Made by a program: the position numbers and the translations under genes. This document shows, one piece after another, positions 7,208-13,275 of a DNA stretch of 13,275 bases. The stretch covers positions 6,942-20,216 of the forward strand of contig DAWR01000040.1 of NCBI GenBank assembly GCA_002506015.1, written 5' to 3'. The stretch is from Candidatus Methanogasteraceae archaeon UBA261 (GTDB taxonomy: Archaea > Halobacteriota > Methanosarcinia > Methanosarcinales > Methanogasteraceae). The notes below the pieces were generated by a model. That model made no database searches and had not been told where the DNA came from. It saw only the letters and a program-made list of their open reading frames with translations. Each line of letters begins with the position of its first letter. Within the stretch, counting starts at the first letter, position 1.

Positions 7208-7994
7208 ATCTGTTCTCCTTTTGTTTCTCTCTAATTTCTACCATCATACCTTCAACGTAATGAAGTATGTGACCTAAATAATTTGCGGCAAACTCATCGC
7301 TTTTGTAGTCCCATTGCCATTTCATATCATCACCCATTACCTGTTTTCGCCCCTCTTCATAATATTTATGCAGCAACTTTCGGATGACATCCTGCAACTG
7401 GGTTGTCACTTGAATCTCAATTGAAATATCTACTTTGTCTGTATCCCAATCAATTCTCGGAATTTCAAATTCCCCCCGCACATATAAATGTGCTGCATAG
7501 TAGCCTTCTTCTCTGGCTTCCAAGAAGATATTGGGAGTTAGAGCATTTTGTTCACACAATGATTTTATATTATCTATTATAAATTGAACTCCATCTAAAT
7601 ATTTAACCACGATCAAAGTTCTTACAATGTCATTTATTGACGAATGCCAATTATCTGGAAGTACCCACCCATTATTGGGGTTATTTGGCCAATTTTTGTT
7701 CCCTATAACATTTTTTCTGAATGTTTTTAGAAGAAATGAATCAAATGACTTTATATATATATCCGGTGGATCATCTGACATCAGTAATGGACATTCCCGC
7801 TCCAAAGAATATTTCCGATCATACTCCTGTAAACACTCTATCAATTGCTCCCAGAATTCTGATTTTTCAAAGTCCGACTTGATTTTACCCGCAACGGATT
7901 CATAATATGTTCGAGTTCGGTCAGATATCTCAATACTGTGCTTTTATTTCAGCCATTTTTTATACTCGTTGATATCTTCAGGCTTCTTTTTCAT
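7179..7994 (-). pseudogene. RelA/SpoT-type nucleotidyltransferase-domain gene interrupted by an in-frame TAA at codon 17
   Basis: Read from the ATG at 7994, the frame stays open to 7179 (271 codons plus stop) except for TAA at 7944-7946. The ATG has GGTGA 5 nt upstream, and the first 16 codons are lysine-rich and continue naturally into the later sequence, so the true start is almost certainly there. Signatures of the RelA/SpoT synthetase fold follow: IKSFDSFLLK (about 81-90, ATP-binding Lys/Ser region), NDIVRT (about 121-126), EGYYAAHLYV (about 163-172) and SIEIQVTTQLQDV (about 191-203). Such single-domain proteins make (p)ppGpp-like alarmones, or in toxin versions modify tRNA ends or make ppApp. 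No hydrolase domain is present. After the stop, only weak TTG-type codons (such as 7844) could restart translation, and these would cost about 50 residues. Nonsense mutation, sequencing error and recoding are all possible. It overlaps the next gene by 29 nt. Confidence 0.7.
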
Positions 7995-8060
7995 ATGGTC
8001 ACCAGCAATATAAACCGATCTGCTTAGCAATCCATGCCAGTATCACGCATATCTGCCACC

Positions 8061-8072
8061 GCATATATTAAA
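8061..8072 (-). promoter_or_regulatory. Putative TATA box for the RelA/SpoT-domain gene
   Basis: On the minus strand ATTTAATATATG lies about 70 nt upstream of the ATG at 7994, which would give a leader of about 40 nt carrying the GGTGA site. A second AT-rich element, TTTATATT near 8007-8014, is too close to the ATG to serve it at normal spacing. The box overlaps the end of the intergenic gap after the NIL-ferredoxin gene. Confidence 0.35.
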
Positions 8073-8074
8073 TC

Positions 8075-8461
8075 TCACTCTGACACAATCTTCAGCGCGT
8101 CGTGCGGACATGCGGTGATGCATGCGCCGCAGTGGATGCACTTCGACTCATCCATTGCAACACGCCAGTCATCCGCAAACGAGAATACGTGGACAGGGCA
8201 GACACTGATGCATGCGCCGCAGTGTACACACTCGTCCTCGTCTCGGAGGATCGGGTGCTCGAGCACTGAGACGGATGCGCCCTCGCGCTCGAATGCGCGT
8301 GCGACGCGGTTGCATGCATCGATTGGTACCTCGAGCACGATCTCGCCGCTGGTCGCATCGATGTTTGCGCGATCGACATTGATCTCCACACCGGTGCCAA
8401 GGATCACCCTCGCAATCACCGGGTCCTGCATCGCCGAGGAGATGTGAATTACCATCTTCAT
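8075..8461 (-). CDS. NIL domain plus 2[4Fe-4S] ferredoxin, homocysteine-synthesis partner
   Basis: A 128-residue protein. The NIL domain occupies about residues 1-75 (start MKMVIHI, ending near SVSVLEHP). A ferredoxin domain follows with two full clusters: CVHCGACISVCP (Cys78, 81, 84, 88) and CIHCGACITACP (Cys108, 111, 114, 118). In Methanosarcina acetivorans the equivalent protein (MA1822) works with the DUF39 protein MA1821 to convert aspartate semialdehyde to homocysteine using sulfide; the ferredoxin probably supplies electrons. The gene follows that partner directly here: the DUF39 gene stops at 8490 and this ATG is at 8461. A strong GGAGGTGA ribosome binding site is 27 nt away from this ATG, embedded in the last codons of the upstream gene, and a ten-codon mini-ORF fills the gap. 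No closer binding site is visible. Confidence 0.93.
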   Translation of the reverse strand: MKMVIHISSAMQDPVIARVILGTGVEINVDRANIDATSGEIVLEVPIDACNRVARAFEREGASVSVLEHPILRDEDECVHCGACISVCPVHVFSFADDWRVAMDESKCIHCGACITACPHDALKIVSE

Positions 8462-8490
8462 AGAATCGCCACCATTGCCACCATCGCCAT
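8458..8490 (-). other. Ten-codon mini-ORF bridging the two homocysteine genes
   Basis: The minus strand reads ATG at 8490 overlapping the TGA of the DUF39 gene (TGATG). It then continues MAMVAMVAIL to a TGA at 8458-8460 that overlaps the ATG of the NIL-ferredoxin gene (ATGA). GGAGGTGA, at the end of the DUF39 gene, is spaced correctly for the second ATG of the mini-ORF (8484) but is too far from the ferredoxin ATG. The layout would let ribosomes run from gene to gene by stop-start overlap. It could also be a chance product of the GGCGATGGT-like repeats here. Confidence 0.4.
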
Positions 8491-9986
8491 CACCTCCGCA
8501 CCAGCAGTTTGTTCAGATCTCCGCTCGTAACCATCCCGATGACCTTCCGAGTCTCATTGACCACAGGAAGTGCAGAGATCTTGTGTTTCTCCATCTTCTG
8601 CACCGCAAGCTCCACAAACTCGTCAGGGGTGCTTGTGACAACGTTTCTGGACATGACACTCTCGACGGTTCCGACATCGCCGCGGGCTACCGCTTTTGAG
8701 ACATCCCAGGAGGTCACAATCCCTACCAGGGTACCGTCCTCCGAGAGAACTGGCAGGTGATTGAAATAACCCTCGATTATCAGTTCAGCCGCGTCTTTGA
8801 CGCATGCATCACTGCGAATGGTGCGCGCATCCCCCGACATTGCATCCTGCACCAGCAGTTGCCCGCGCGTCTCCCGCATCGGTTTCGCGCTGCCGCGTGC
8901 CGGCAGTTGCGCGGAAGGTGCACTCACAAAGAACTCACCGTCCGCAATCCAGCCTTTGAGTTCGTCTGCAATCCGCCGTGCGAGATTGAAACTTGAAAGC
9001 GGAGAAGTCCGCACCTCACTTCCGTCGATATCAACGATTCCCGACTTTAGTTCCTCGTAGGTAACCTCCCGCACCAGTGGGTGGCTGCGCCGCGGGATCC
9101 CATAGTCTACAATCTCGGTTGTGAGATCAGAGTCGCTAACTCCCGTTGCTGCGGCAATCTCCTCATTTAAGATCGGTATCGGTACTCCGACTCCGACATA
9201 CAGGCTGGTTCCGTACTTGTGAAACGCCGCGCCGCGGATGTATGTTGGGTTCATCTCCTTGAGACTCCCTGTGAGCATCATTGTTCCGAAGCGGTTCTCG
9301 GGATCATGCTGCGTCCCGCCGCCGATCACATAGCCCTGCCCCCCTCCGAGAAATATTCTCGTGCCTGTGCCAATCGTCCGGAAAGTGGGGTCGTTTGAGA
9401 GTGGTGAGAGCATGCCTGACCCCGAATACGTGACATTGCCGAATCCGGGGAGGAGTGTGCCCATGTATGTGTATAAAACACGTTTTGTTGAGTTTGTTGC
9501 GGCATCGTAGCGTTGGTATGCGTTTCTCGGGTTCACCATCGTCGCCTGATTTAGATCGTCGATTGTGATTCGGGTGTCCAGCATCCTGCGCGGGTAGCAG
9601 TCGGTTCCGGAGGATTCTGCATGCAGGTCGATCTCCTTTCCTGCGATCAGGTCCTCGATCACGTGCCCGCCACCATAAGATTTGTCCGATTCCGACTCCT
9701 GTGTTGCGCCGAGATACGCATCGACCGCGGCCAATCCCGAATACGCCTCAACACCGTTCAGATAGGCTCGCTGCATCCGGATAGGTGGATCTGAGTGCCC
9801 AAAGTTGAGAAATGCGCCTGACGAGCACATCGCCCCGAATGTTCCGGTGGTTACCACATCGACTTCGCGCACCGCCTTCTCTGTGCCGTGCTCCCGTATA
9901 TAGTCGGTCATCTCCTCTGCCGTGAGGACAGAGACGCTGCCATCCCTGATCCTCTCATTGACCTTGGATATTGTTTTTGATGCCAT
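8490..9986 (-). CDS. Homocysteine biosynthesis protein: DUF39 domain plus two CBS domains (L-aspartate semialdehyde sulfurtransferase)
   Basis: A 498-residue cytosolic protein. The DUF39/COG1900 domain covers about 1-360 and the CBS pair about 370-498. Known for the family (MA1821 of Methanosarcina acetivorans): it transfers sulfur to aspartate semialdehyde to form homocysteine, the methionine precursor, in anaerobes lacking the usual pathway. The two conserved cysteines are present: Cys54 in GAMCSSGAFLNFGH and Cys130 in SSGTDCYPRR. A glycine-rich stretch, IFLGGGQGYVIGGGTQHD, follows near 210-227. The CBS domains (first with LPVLSEDGTLVGIVTSWD, second with LPVVNETRKVIGMVTSGD) usually bind adenosyl nucleotides, so control by SAM or AMP is plausible. 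The ATG at 9986 has no ribosome binding site but has a TATA box about 35 nt upstream, fitting a near-leaderless mRNA. The NIL-ferredoxin gene follows as its operon partner. Confidence 0.95.
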   Translation of the reverse strand: MASKTISKVNERIRDGSVSVLTAEEMTDYIREHGTEKAVREVDVVTTGTFGAMCSSGAFLNFGHSDPPIRMQRAYLNGVEAYSGLAAVDAYLGATQESESDKSYGGGHVIEDLIAGKEIDLHAESSGTDCYPRRMLDTRITIDDLNQATMVNPRNAYQRYDAATNSTKRVLYTYMGTLLPGFGNVTYSGSGMLSPLSNDPTFRTIGTGTRIFLGGGQGYVIGGGTQHDPENRFGTMMLTGSLKEMNPTYIRGAAFHKYGTSLYVGVGVPIPILNEEIAAATGVSDSDLTTEIVDYGIPRRSHPLVREVTYEELKSGIVDIDGSEVRTSPLSSFNLARRIADELKGWIADGEFFVSAPSAQLPARGSAKPMRETRGQLLVQDAMSGDARTIRSDACVKDAAELIIEGYFNHLPVLSEDGTLVGIVTSWDVSKAVARGDVGTVESVMSRNVVTSTPDEFVELAVQKMEKHKISALPVVNETRKVIGMVTSGDLNKLLVRR

Positions 9987-10016
9987 GGATGATTGTGCAA
10001 TAATCGAATCTATCAG

Positions 10017-10026
10017 TACTTAAAAA
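10017..10026 (-). promoter_or_regulatory. Putative TATA box for the homocysteine operon
   Basis: TTTTTAAGTA on the minus strand, centred about 35 nt before the ATG at 9986. It predicts a leader of only about 10 nt, in line with the missing ribosome binding site. It lies in the 68-nt gap after ribC, so the homocysteine genes probably have their own promoter. Confidence 0.45.
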
Positions 10027-10054
10027 CTACAGTCCGGTCACGGTCATCTACACA

Positions 10055-10525
10055 TCACAATCTCGCAGGTCCGGAATCGGCGTATCCCTGCCGCTGCCCG
10101 GTCCCAGCTTCTCTTTCGAGCATGGCGGGCTTGAACATGAGTTTGATTACGTTCAGCGCGTGCTCTCTTGCACGGGCTTCTGCCAGCTCAGCAAACTCGC
10201 GATCGGATGGTGCTTCATCCTCGTGCACGAAGACCTCGATTATGTGCGTGTTCGTCATCAACTGGGCGGCAATTATACCCTGCGACGCCTCGTGCGCACA
10301 GATCTTGTCCTTTGGGTCAGACCCGGGCATGCCGAACGCCATCACAATATCGCACGAACGCTCCTCGATTAACTTCTTGCATGCGACCGGCAGATCCTTG
10401 ATCCCCGGAACAGTGTATCGCTCGATTTTGACCGATGCATTCTCTTTCAGCTCTGATATCGCGTATTTCGCCATATCCGCACGCGCAAACGTCGTGTCCG
10501 CGATTCCTATGGTTATGGTGGTCAT
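10055..10525 (-). CDS. ribC: Archaeal riboflavin synthase
   Basis: A 156-residue cytosolic enzyme of the archaeal type, related to lumazine synthase rather than to the bacterial RibE trimer. It makes riboflavin by dismutating two 6,7-dimethyl-8-ribityllumazine molecules, feeding FAD/FMN and coenzyme F420 precursor pathways. Family hallmarks are easy to see: GIADTTFARADMAKYAI (7-23), VPGIKDLPVACKKLIEE (39-55), DIVMAFGMPG (59-68), KICAHEASQGIIAAQLMTN (73-91) and HIIEVFVHEDEA (93-104). The length is normal. The ATG at 10525 is preceded only by a weak GGAA; upstream lie four imperfect 10-bp repeats (10532-10580) and a weak TATA-like element near 10611-10620. The C-terminal tail after residue 140 is basic and probably disordered. 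Confidence 0.95.
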   Translation of the reverse strand: MTTITIGIADTTFARADMAKYAISELKENASVKIERYTVPGIKDLPVACKKLIEERSCDIVMAFGMPGSDPKDKICAHEASQGIIAAQLMTNTHIIEVFVHEDEAPSDREFAELAEARAREHALNVIKLMFKPAMLEREAGTGQRQGYADSGPARL

Positions 10526-10531
10526 GATGGA

Positions 10532-10580
10532 TGCTTCCTGATGAGTGATTCCTGATTGATAGCTTCTTGATGATTCCTGA
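10532..10580. repeat. Four imperfect 10-bp direct repeats in the ribC leader
   Basis: On the plus strand TGCTTCCTGA (10532-10541), TGATTCCTGA (10546-10555), AGCTTCTTGA (10561-10570) and TGATTCCTGA (10571-10580); consensus TGMTTCYTGA with steps of 14, 15 and 10 nt. In the ribC mRNA sense each copy reads TCAGGAAKCA, a Shine-Dalgarno-like AGGAA core. The array ends 6 nt before the ATG at 10523-10525. It could be an operator array, a leader RNA element, or simple duplication. Confidence 0.5.
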
Positions 10581-10660
10581 AAGCGTTGTTGAAACTGTCG
10601 CCCTGTCCCTACTTAATCGCAATCGCGCGATTTTGCAGGCGAGGTGGTTCCGAATTCGGA

Positions 10661-10745
10661 TGCGGGGGAAGGGATTCGAACCCTTGAATGTCTTCACAAC
10701 AGGATCTTAAGTCCTGCGCCGTTGACCTGGCTTGGCTACCCCCGC
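10661..10745 (-). tRNA. tRNA-Leu, anticodon UAA
   Basis: On the minus strand the acceptor stem pairs GCGGGGG (10745-10739) with CCCCCGC (10668-10662), followed by discriminator A (10661). The anticodon arm is CAGGA-CTTAAGA-TCCTG, giving anticodon TAA. A long variable arm (about 14 nt) marks a class II tRNA, and the T arm contains AGGGTTCGAATCCCT. There is no encoded CCA, as is common in archaea, and no intron. The total length of 85 nt is normal for tRNA-Leu. Confidence 0.97.
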
Positions 10746-10806
10746 AGAGGGTAGTGATAGTGGGAAGGGTGTGTGATTGTGGTGTGGTACATGGGTGGCA
10801 CGCAAT

Positions 10807-10826
10807 CACCAAAGAATCTTTTGGTG
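10807..10826 (-). terminator. Inverted repeat after ccmF, possible transcript end
   Basis: CACCAAA and TTTGGTG form a perfect 7-bp stem around a 6-nt loop, starting 10 nt after the ccmF stop codon (10836-10838). No strong T-tract follows on the minus strand, so it may instead protect the 3' end of the mRNA or separate ccmF transcription from the tRNA gene. Confidence 0.3.
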
Positions 10827-10835
10827 GATCGGTCA

Positions 10836-11915
10836 TCAGTCGTGTGTGGCGCCGGATTCGATCCGTGATCTGCGCTGCAATAGCAATATGTAGATGCAGA
10901 CCAGGATCATCCCGACCAGGAACACGCCGATTACGTTTCCCTCAAGCGACGTTGCGAAACCGTGCTGAGATGACCAGAGTCCACTCCGCGTGACAAAAGT
11001 TGCGAATATGACAAGCACAAACGATAGCAGCGCAAGCGCCGGCGCAAGCAATATGTATTCGCGGTATCGTTTCATCCGGAACTGCGTATGCAGGTATGCG
11101 GTCATCACAACCCACGGGATGAGTGATGAGGTCTCTACAGGATCCCAGCCCCAGTACCACGCGCCCCACCCAAGAACCTCGTAAGCCCAGAATCCACCGA
11201 TGCCGATCCCGAGCGTCAGGAAGAGCCACGTGACCCTGCTCCATGGCTCGGCAATCTCGGTCCATCGCTTATCGCCGATCAGGAGATGGGCAAGCGCAGC
11301 CCCGAACGGTACCACGGCGGCAGCGTATCCGAAGAAGACGATTGGGGGATGGACCACCATCCACGGATTGCGGAGCAATGGATTCATGCCCTGCGCAAAA
11401 TGACTCTCAATCATTGGAGACGGGGTTGCAAGGATGTCGATATTTGTTGAGAGGAGCTGTCCCTGCGAACCAACTCCGTAGATCAGCGCGAATGGGCTTC
11501 TGATTGTCAGCAGCAGAAGAAAGACTGCGGCAACAGAGAGACCGACAATTCTCGTGATCTCGCCGAGCCTCCCGGTACGCATCCGAACCAGCGCAACACA
11601 GATCAGCGTGAACCATGCCCACAGAAAGAGCGAACCCTCCTGCCCTGCCCACAATGCGGATATCTTGTAGAGTGTCGGGAACGTCTCGCAGGAAAATCGA
11701 AACACATAGAGATAGTACGCTTTAACATCCAGCAGATAGTACATCAGCAGCATAACGGCAAGAGTGGACGCAACAAGACCCACAATCTCAAATCTCCGCG
11801 ATGCAATGTGCATCTTTTCATTTCTACTGCGATAATGCCATATTCCATAGATTACGGCGCCGAGGCAACTTGCAAATGAAATCCAGATCAGTAGCATTCC
11901 GGTGTTTAGTGGCAT
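10836..11915 (-). CDS. ccmF: CcmF N-terminal half (split cytochrome c heme lyase, CcmF1)
   Basis: A 359-residue polytopic membrane protein. CcmF joins heme to apocytochrome c on the outside of the membrane. Visible: ALWAGQEGSLFLW (87-99), GMNPLLRNPWMVVHPP (176-191, with external His189), the WWD motif WGAWYWGWDPVE (250-261), His276 in the following helix, and TRSGLWSSQHGFA (309-321, with external His318). These match three of the four conserved histidines of full CcmF. The fourth, and everything after about residue 360 of the usual 620-670, is absent. Archaea such as Methanosarcina carry CcmF as two genes, so this is most likely a natural split, but no second half lies nearby: downstream come a hairpin, tRNA-Leu and ribC. 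The WWD motif has one extra residue relative to bacterial WGGWWFWDPVE. The ATG at 11915 has AAAGGA a few nt upstream. Confidence 0.92.
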   Translation of the reverse strand: MPLNTGMLLIWISFASCLGAVIYGIWHYRSRNEKMHIASRRFEIVGLVASTLAVMLLMYYLLDVKAYYLYVFRFSCETFPTLYKISALWAGQEGSLFLWAWFTLICVALVRMRTGRLGEITRIVGLSVAAVFLLLLTIRSPFALIYGVGSQGQLLSTNIDILATPSPMIESHFAQGMNPLLRNPWMVVHPPIVFFGYAAAVVPFGAALAHLLIGDKRWTEIAEPWSRVTWLFLTLGIGIGGFWAYEVLGWGAWYWGWDPVETSSLIPWVVMTAYLHTQFRMKRYREYILLAPALALLSFVLVIFATFVTRSGLWSSQHGFATSLEGNVIGVFLVGMILVCIYILLLQRRSRIESGATHD

Positions 11916-12004
11916 GGCGGTTCCTTTGACCCTGTGGTCTGTTGCGGATGCTACTTATTGGTTGCTACCCCCTGCGGTGCACGCCGAGATAGAGAGATCA
12001 AAAT

Positions 12005-13219
12005 TCAGCCCAGCCGGTAGATGCAGACACCATCATTTTCGAATATCTTCTCAAAGTGTCCCATCTCAGAACCACTCTCGAATTTGTGGTACATCGATTC
12101 CTCATACAACCGATTCCACTACCGGGTCTGACAAATGTCCGATCTGTGTGTCCAGCGCTTCTGTAATAGCCCAGAACAAGCCGGGTCCACGATATTTCGG
12201 CATATATACCAGGTTTGCGCCGTACTTCTCTTCAATGCCCAACGCTTCCTCCTCTGAACCAGTCACAAGGAACCGCGCAACATCCGCCATCCGCTCGTCC
12301 GGCTCCAGTTCGTTGATTGCGGTTGGCCGTGCGACCGTGTGCTCTATACTCGATGATGCGTAGCGTATCACCGGAGTTTTGCCTGCAGCCTCGATCTCGA
12401 GTGTGGGATCCCACCATGCCATGACCACCGCGGCATCCACCTCTTTGAGAAACCGGATCGCGCTGTACGTGTCCTCTGAAATGAAACGACCCGATGTGGA
12501 CTCCTTTGAATCGATGAAATATGGGCTGCCCTGATCCTGCATCCACGTACCATGAATGAAATCCTCGTTTAGCGAGTACAATTTAATATCCTGATTCACT
12601 CCAAATTCTTCGACCAGCATGGAGGCTTTCTGCTGATTCAGATGGTTGTAATAGAGTTTCAACCCGACAGACGTTGCCGCAACAAGAATTACTGTTATCT
12701 CAAGTGCCAGGTATGATCTTTTTCTTGCCTCCGGAATCTGGGATCCCCGGGTGCTACGAAAGAGCGTGAGAAGGCTCAATATAGCGGGAAGCGCAACCAG
12801 CGCGGAATATAGGAGTAAGGTCTGCAGATCGAAGGTGTAGTTGAAGAGCGGACCCTTGAGGAATGCCATGGTACCACTGTACCAGATACGCGCTATGGAT
12901 TGATGCAGATATGCAAAGAACGTAATTGCAAGCGCGATGTTGGCGAGTGCGGGTACTTTGCAGGCATTATCGTAAGAACCATCTCTTTTAACAGAGCTAA
13001 ACGAGAGAACAAGCGAGATGATTCCGATTGTGAGCAAAATCCACGATGCCACAAAGTTGATATCCATGATCCACCACGGAAACATTCGGGTGTTTGGCTG
13101 CGATAAAACCGAGAGAGCGGTTGATAGTAGATACAAAGCAAAAACAAGATGGGTACCTCCAAAAAAATCCTGCTGTTGCTTTTTAGAAACATTGATGTAC
13201 GATTTTCATTCGAGAACAT
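12005..13219 (-). pseudogene. STT3/AglB C-terminal-like membrane protein, frame changes near both ends
   Basis: The main frame (13208 to 12102) encodes about five membrane helices and then an external domain like the C-terminal part of the oligosaccharyltransferase STT3/AglB: VVMAWWDPTLEIEAAGKTPV, then VARFLVTGSEEEALGIEEKYGANLVYMPKY. The WWD motif lacks the usual following glycine (WWDPT). The N-terminal catalytic part of STT3 is absent. The likely start is the ATG at 13219, with AAGGAGGA 7 nt upstream (13227-13234), but its frame joins the main one only if a seven-T run (13161-13167 on this strand) gains one base, giving SRIFFGGTHLVFALYLL. At the other end, near 12121, a second shift joins the main frame to NRLYEESMYHKFESGSE and FENDGVCIYRLG, stopping at 12005, a typical STT3-like tail. 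It is either a decaying gene or two base errors. It precedes ccmF by 89 nt. Confidence 0.6.
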
Positions 13220-13275
13220 AAATTCTTCCTCCTTTTGTACAGGTTCCTTCATTGGACACCATCCAAGCAGTTTCC

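Noticed and set aside
7944..7946. In-frame stop considered as pyrrolysine or selenocysteine recoding
   Set aside because: The codon is TAA, whereas pyrrolysine uses TAG and selenocysteine uses TGA; no recoding hairpin is evident.
8034..8447. 137-codon plus-strand frame opposite the NIL-ferredoxin gene
   Set aside because: The minus-strand frame has two perfect 4Fe-4S motifs; this one is their complement.
10532..10580. Repeat array considered as a CRISPR fragment
   Set aside because: Units are 10 bp and imperfect, with spacing of 0-5 nt; this is unlike CRISPR repeats and spacers.
12102..13208. STT3-like gene considered as the missing CcmF second half
   Set aside because: It has no CcmF C-terminal histidine motif; the external domain with WWDPT and EEALGIEEKYG matches STT3/AglB instead.
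13220..13275. Possible end of an upstream minus-strand gene at the right edge
   Set aside because: A short open stretch with a TGA near 13249 exists, but fewer than ten codons are visible and no family can be judged.

Overview
The window looks like archaeal chromosome, most likely from a cytochrome-bearing methanogen relative or an anaerobic methane/alkane oxidiser (Methanosarcina/ANME/Syntrophoarchaeum-like Euryarchaeota). The support is archaeal-type PheT and PheS, archaeal riboflavin synthase, the methanogen-type homocysteine pair (DUF39-CBS protein plus NIL-ferredoxin), TATA boxes about 25-35 nt upstream of several start codons, GGTGA-type ribosome binding sites, and a tRNA-Leu gene with no encoded CCA. 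Genes for c-type cytochrome maturation (ccmC and the first half of a split ccmF) show an anaerobe that makes membrane or extracellular cytochromes. The species assignment is inference.

Layout. Positions 53-1063 (minus): a beta-decarboxylating dehydrogenase of the isopropylmalate/homoisocitrate/isocitrate family. Positions 1064-1319: a divergent intergenic region with an IS605-end-like hairpin, a palindrome and a TATA box. Positions 1320-2228 (plus): a small membrane/coiled-coil protein coupled to hisB. Positions 2229-2573: non-coding. Positions 2574-6623 (plus): a 46-residue cysteine-rich protein with an apparently leaderless start, then ccmC, pheT and pheS. Positions 6764-7994 (minus): an AT-rich island holding a RelA/SpoT-domain gene broken by an in-frame TAA and an overlapping unrecognised gene. 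Positions 8075-9986 (minus): the homocysteine pair, linked by a ten-codon mini-ORF. Positions 10055-10525 (minus): ribC. Positions 10661-10745 (minus): tRNA-Leu(UAA). Positions 10836-13219 (minus): the N-terminal half of CcmF, preceded by a gene resembling the C-terminal part of the oligosaccharyltransferase STT3/AglB, readable over its whole length only with two frame changes.

Most of the window is housekeeping: amino-acid and cofactor synthesis and phenylalanine tRNA charging. The less ordinary parts are the cytochrome-maturation neighbourhoods, which carry unrecognised or unexpected partners (the Cys-rich peptide before ccmC, the STT3-like protein before ccmF), and the AT-rich RelA/SpoT island, which looks acquired and may be a decayed or recoded toxin/defence-type module. 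No CRISPR array, complete insertion sequence or rRNA is visible.
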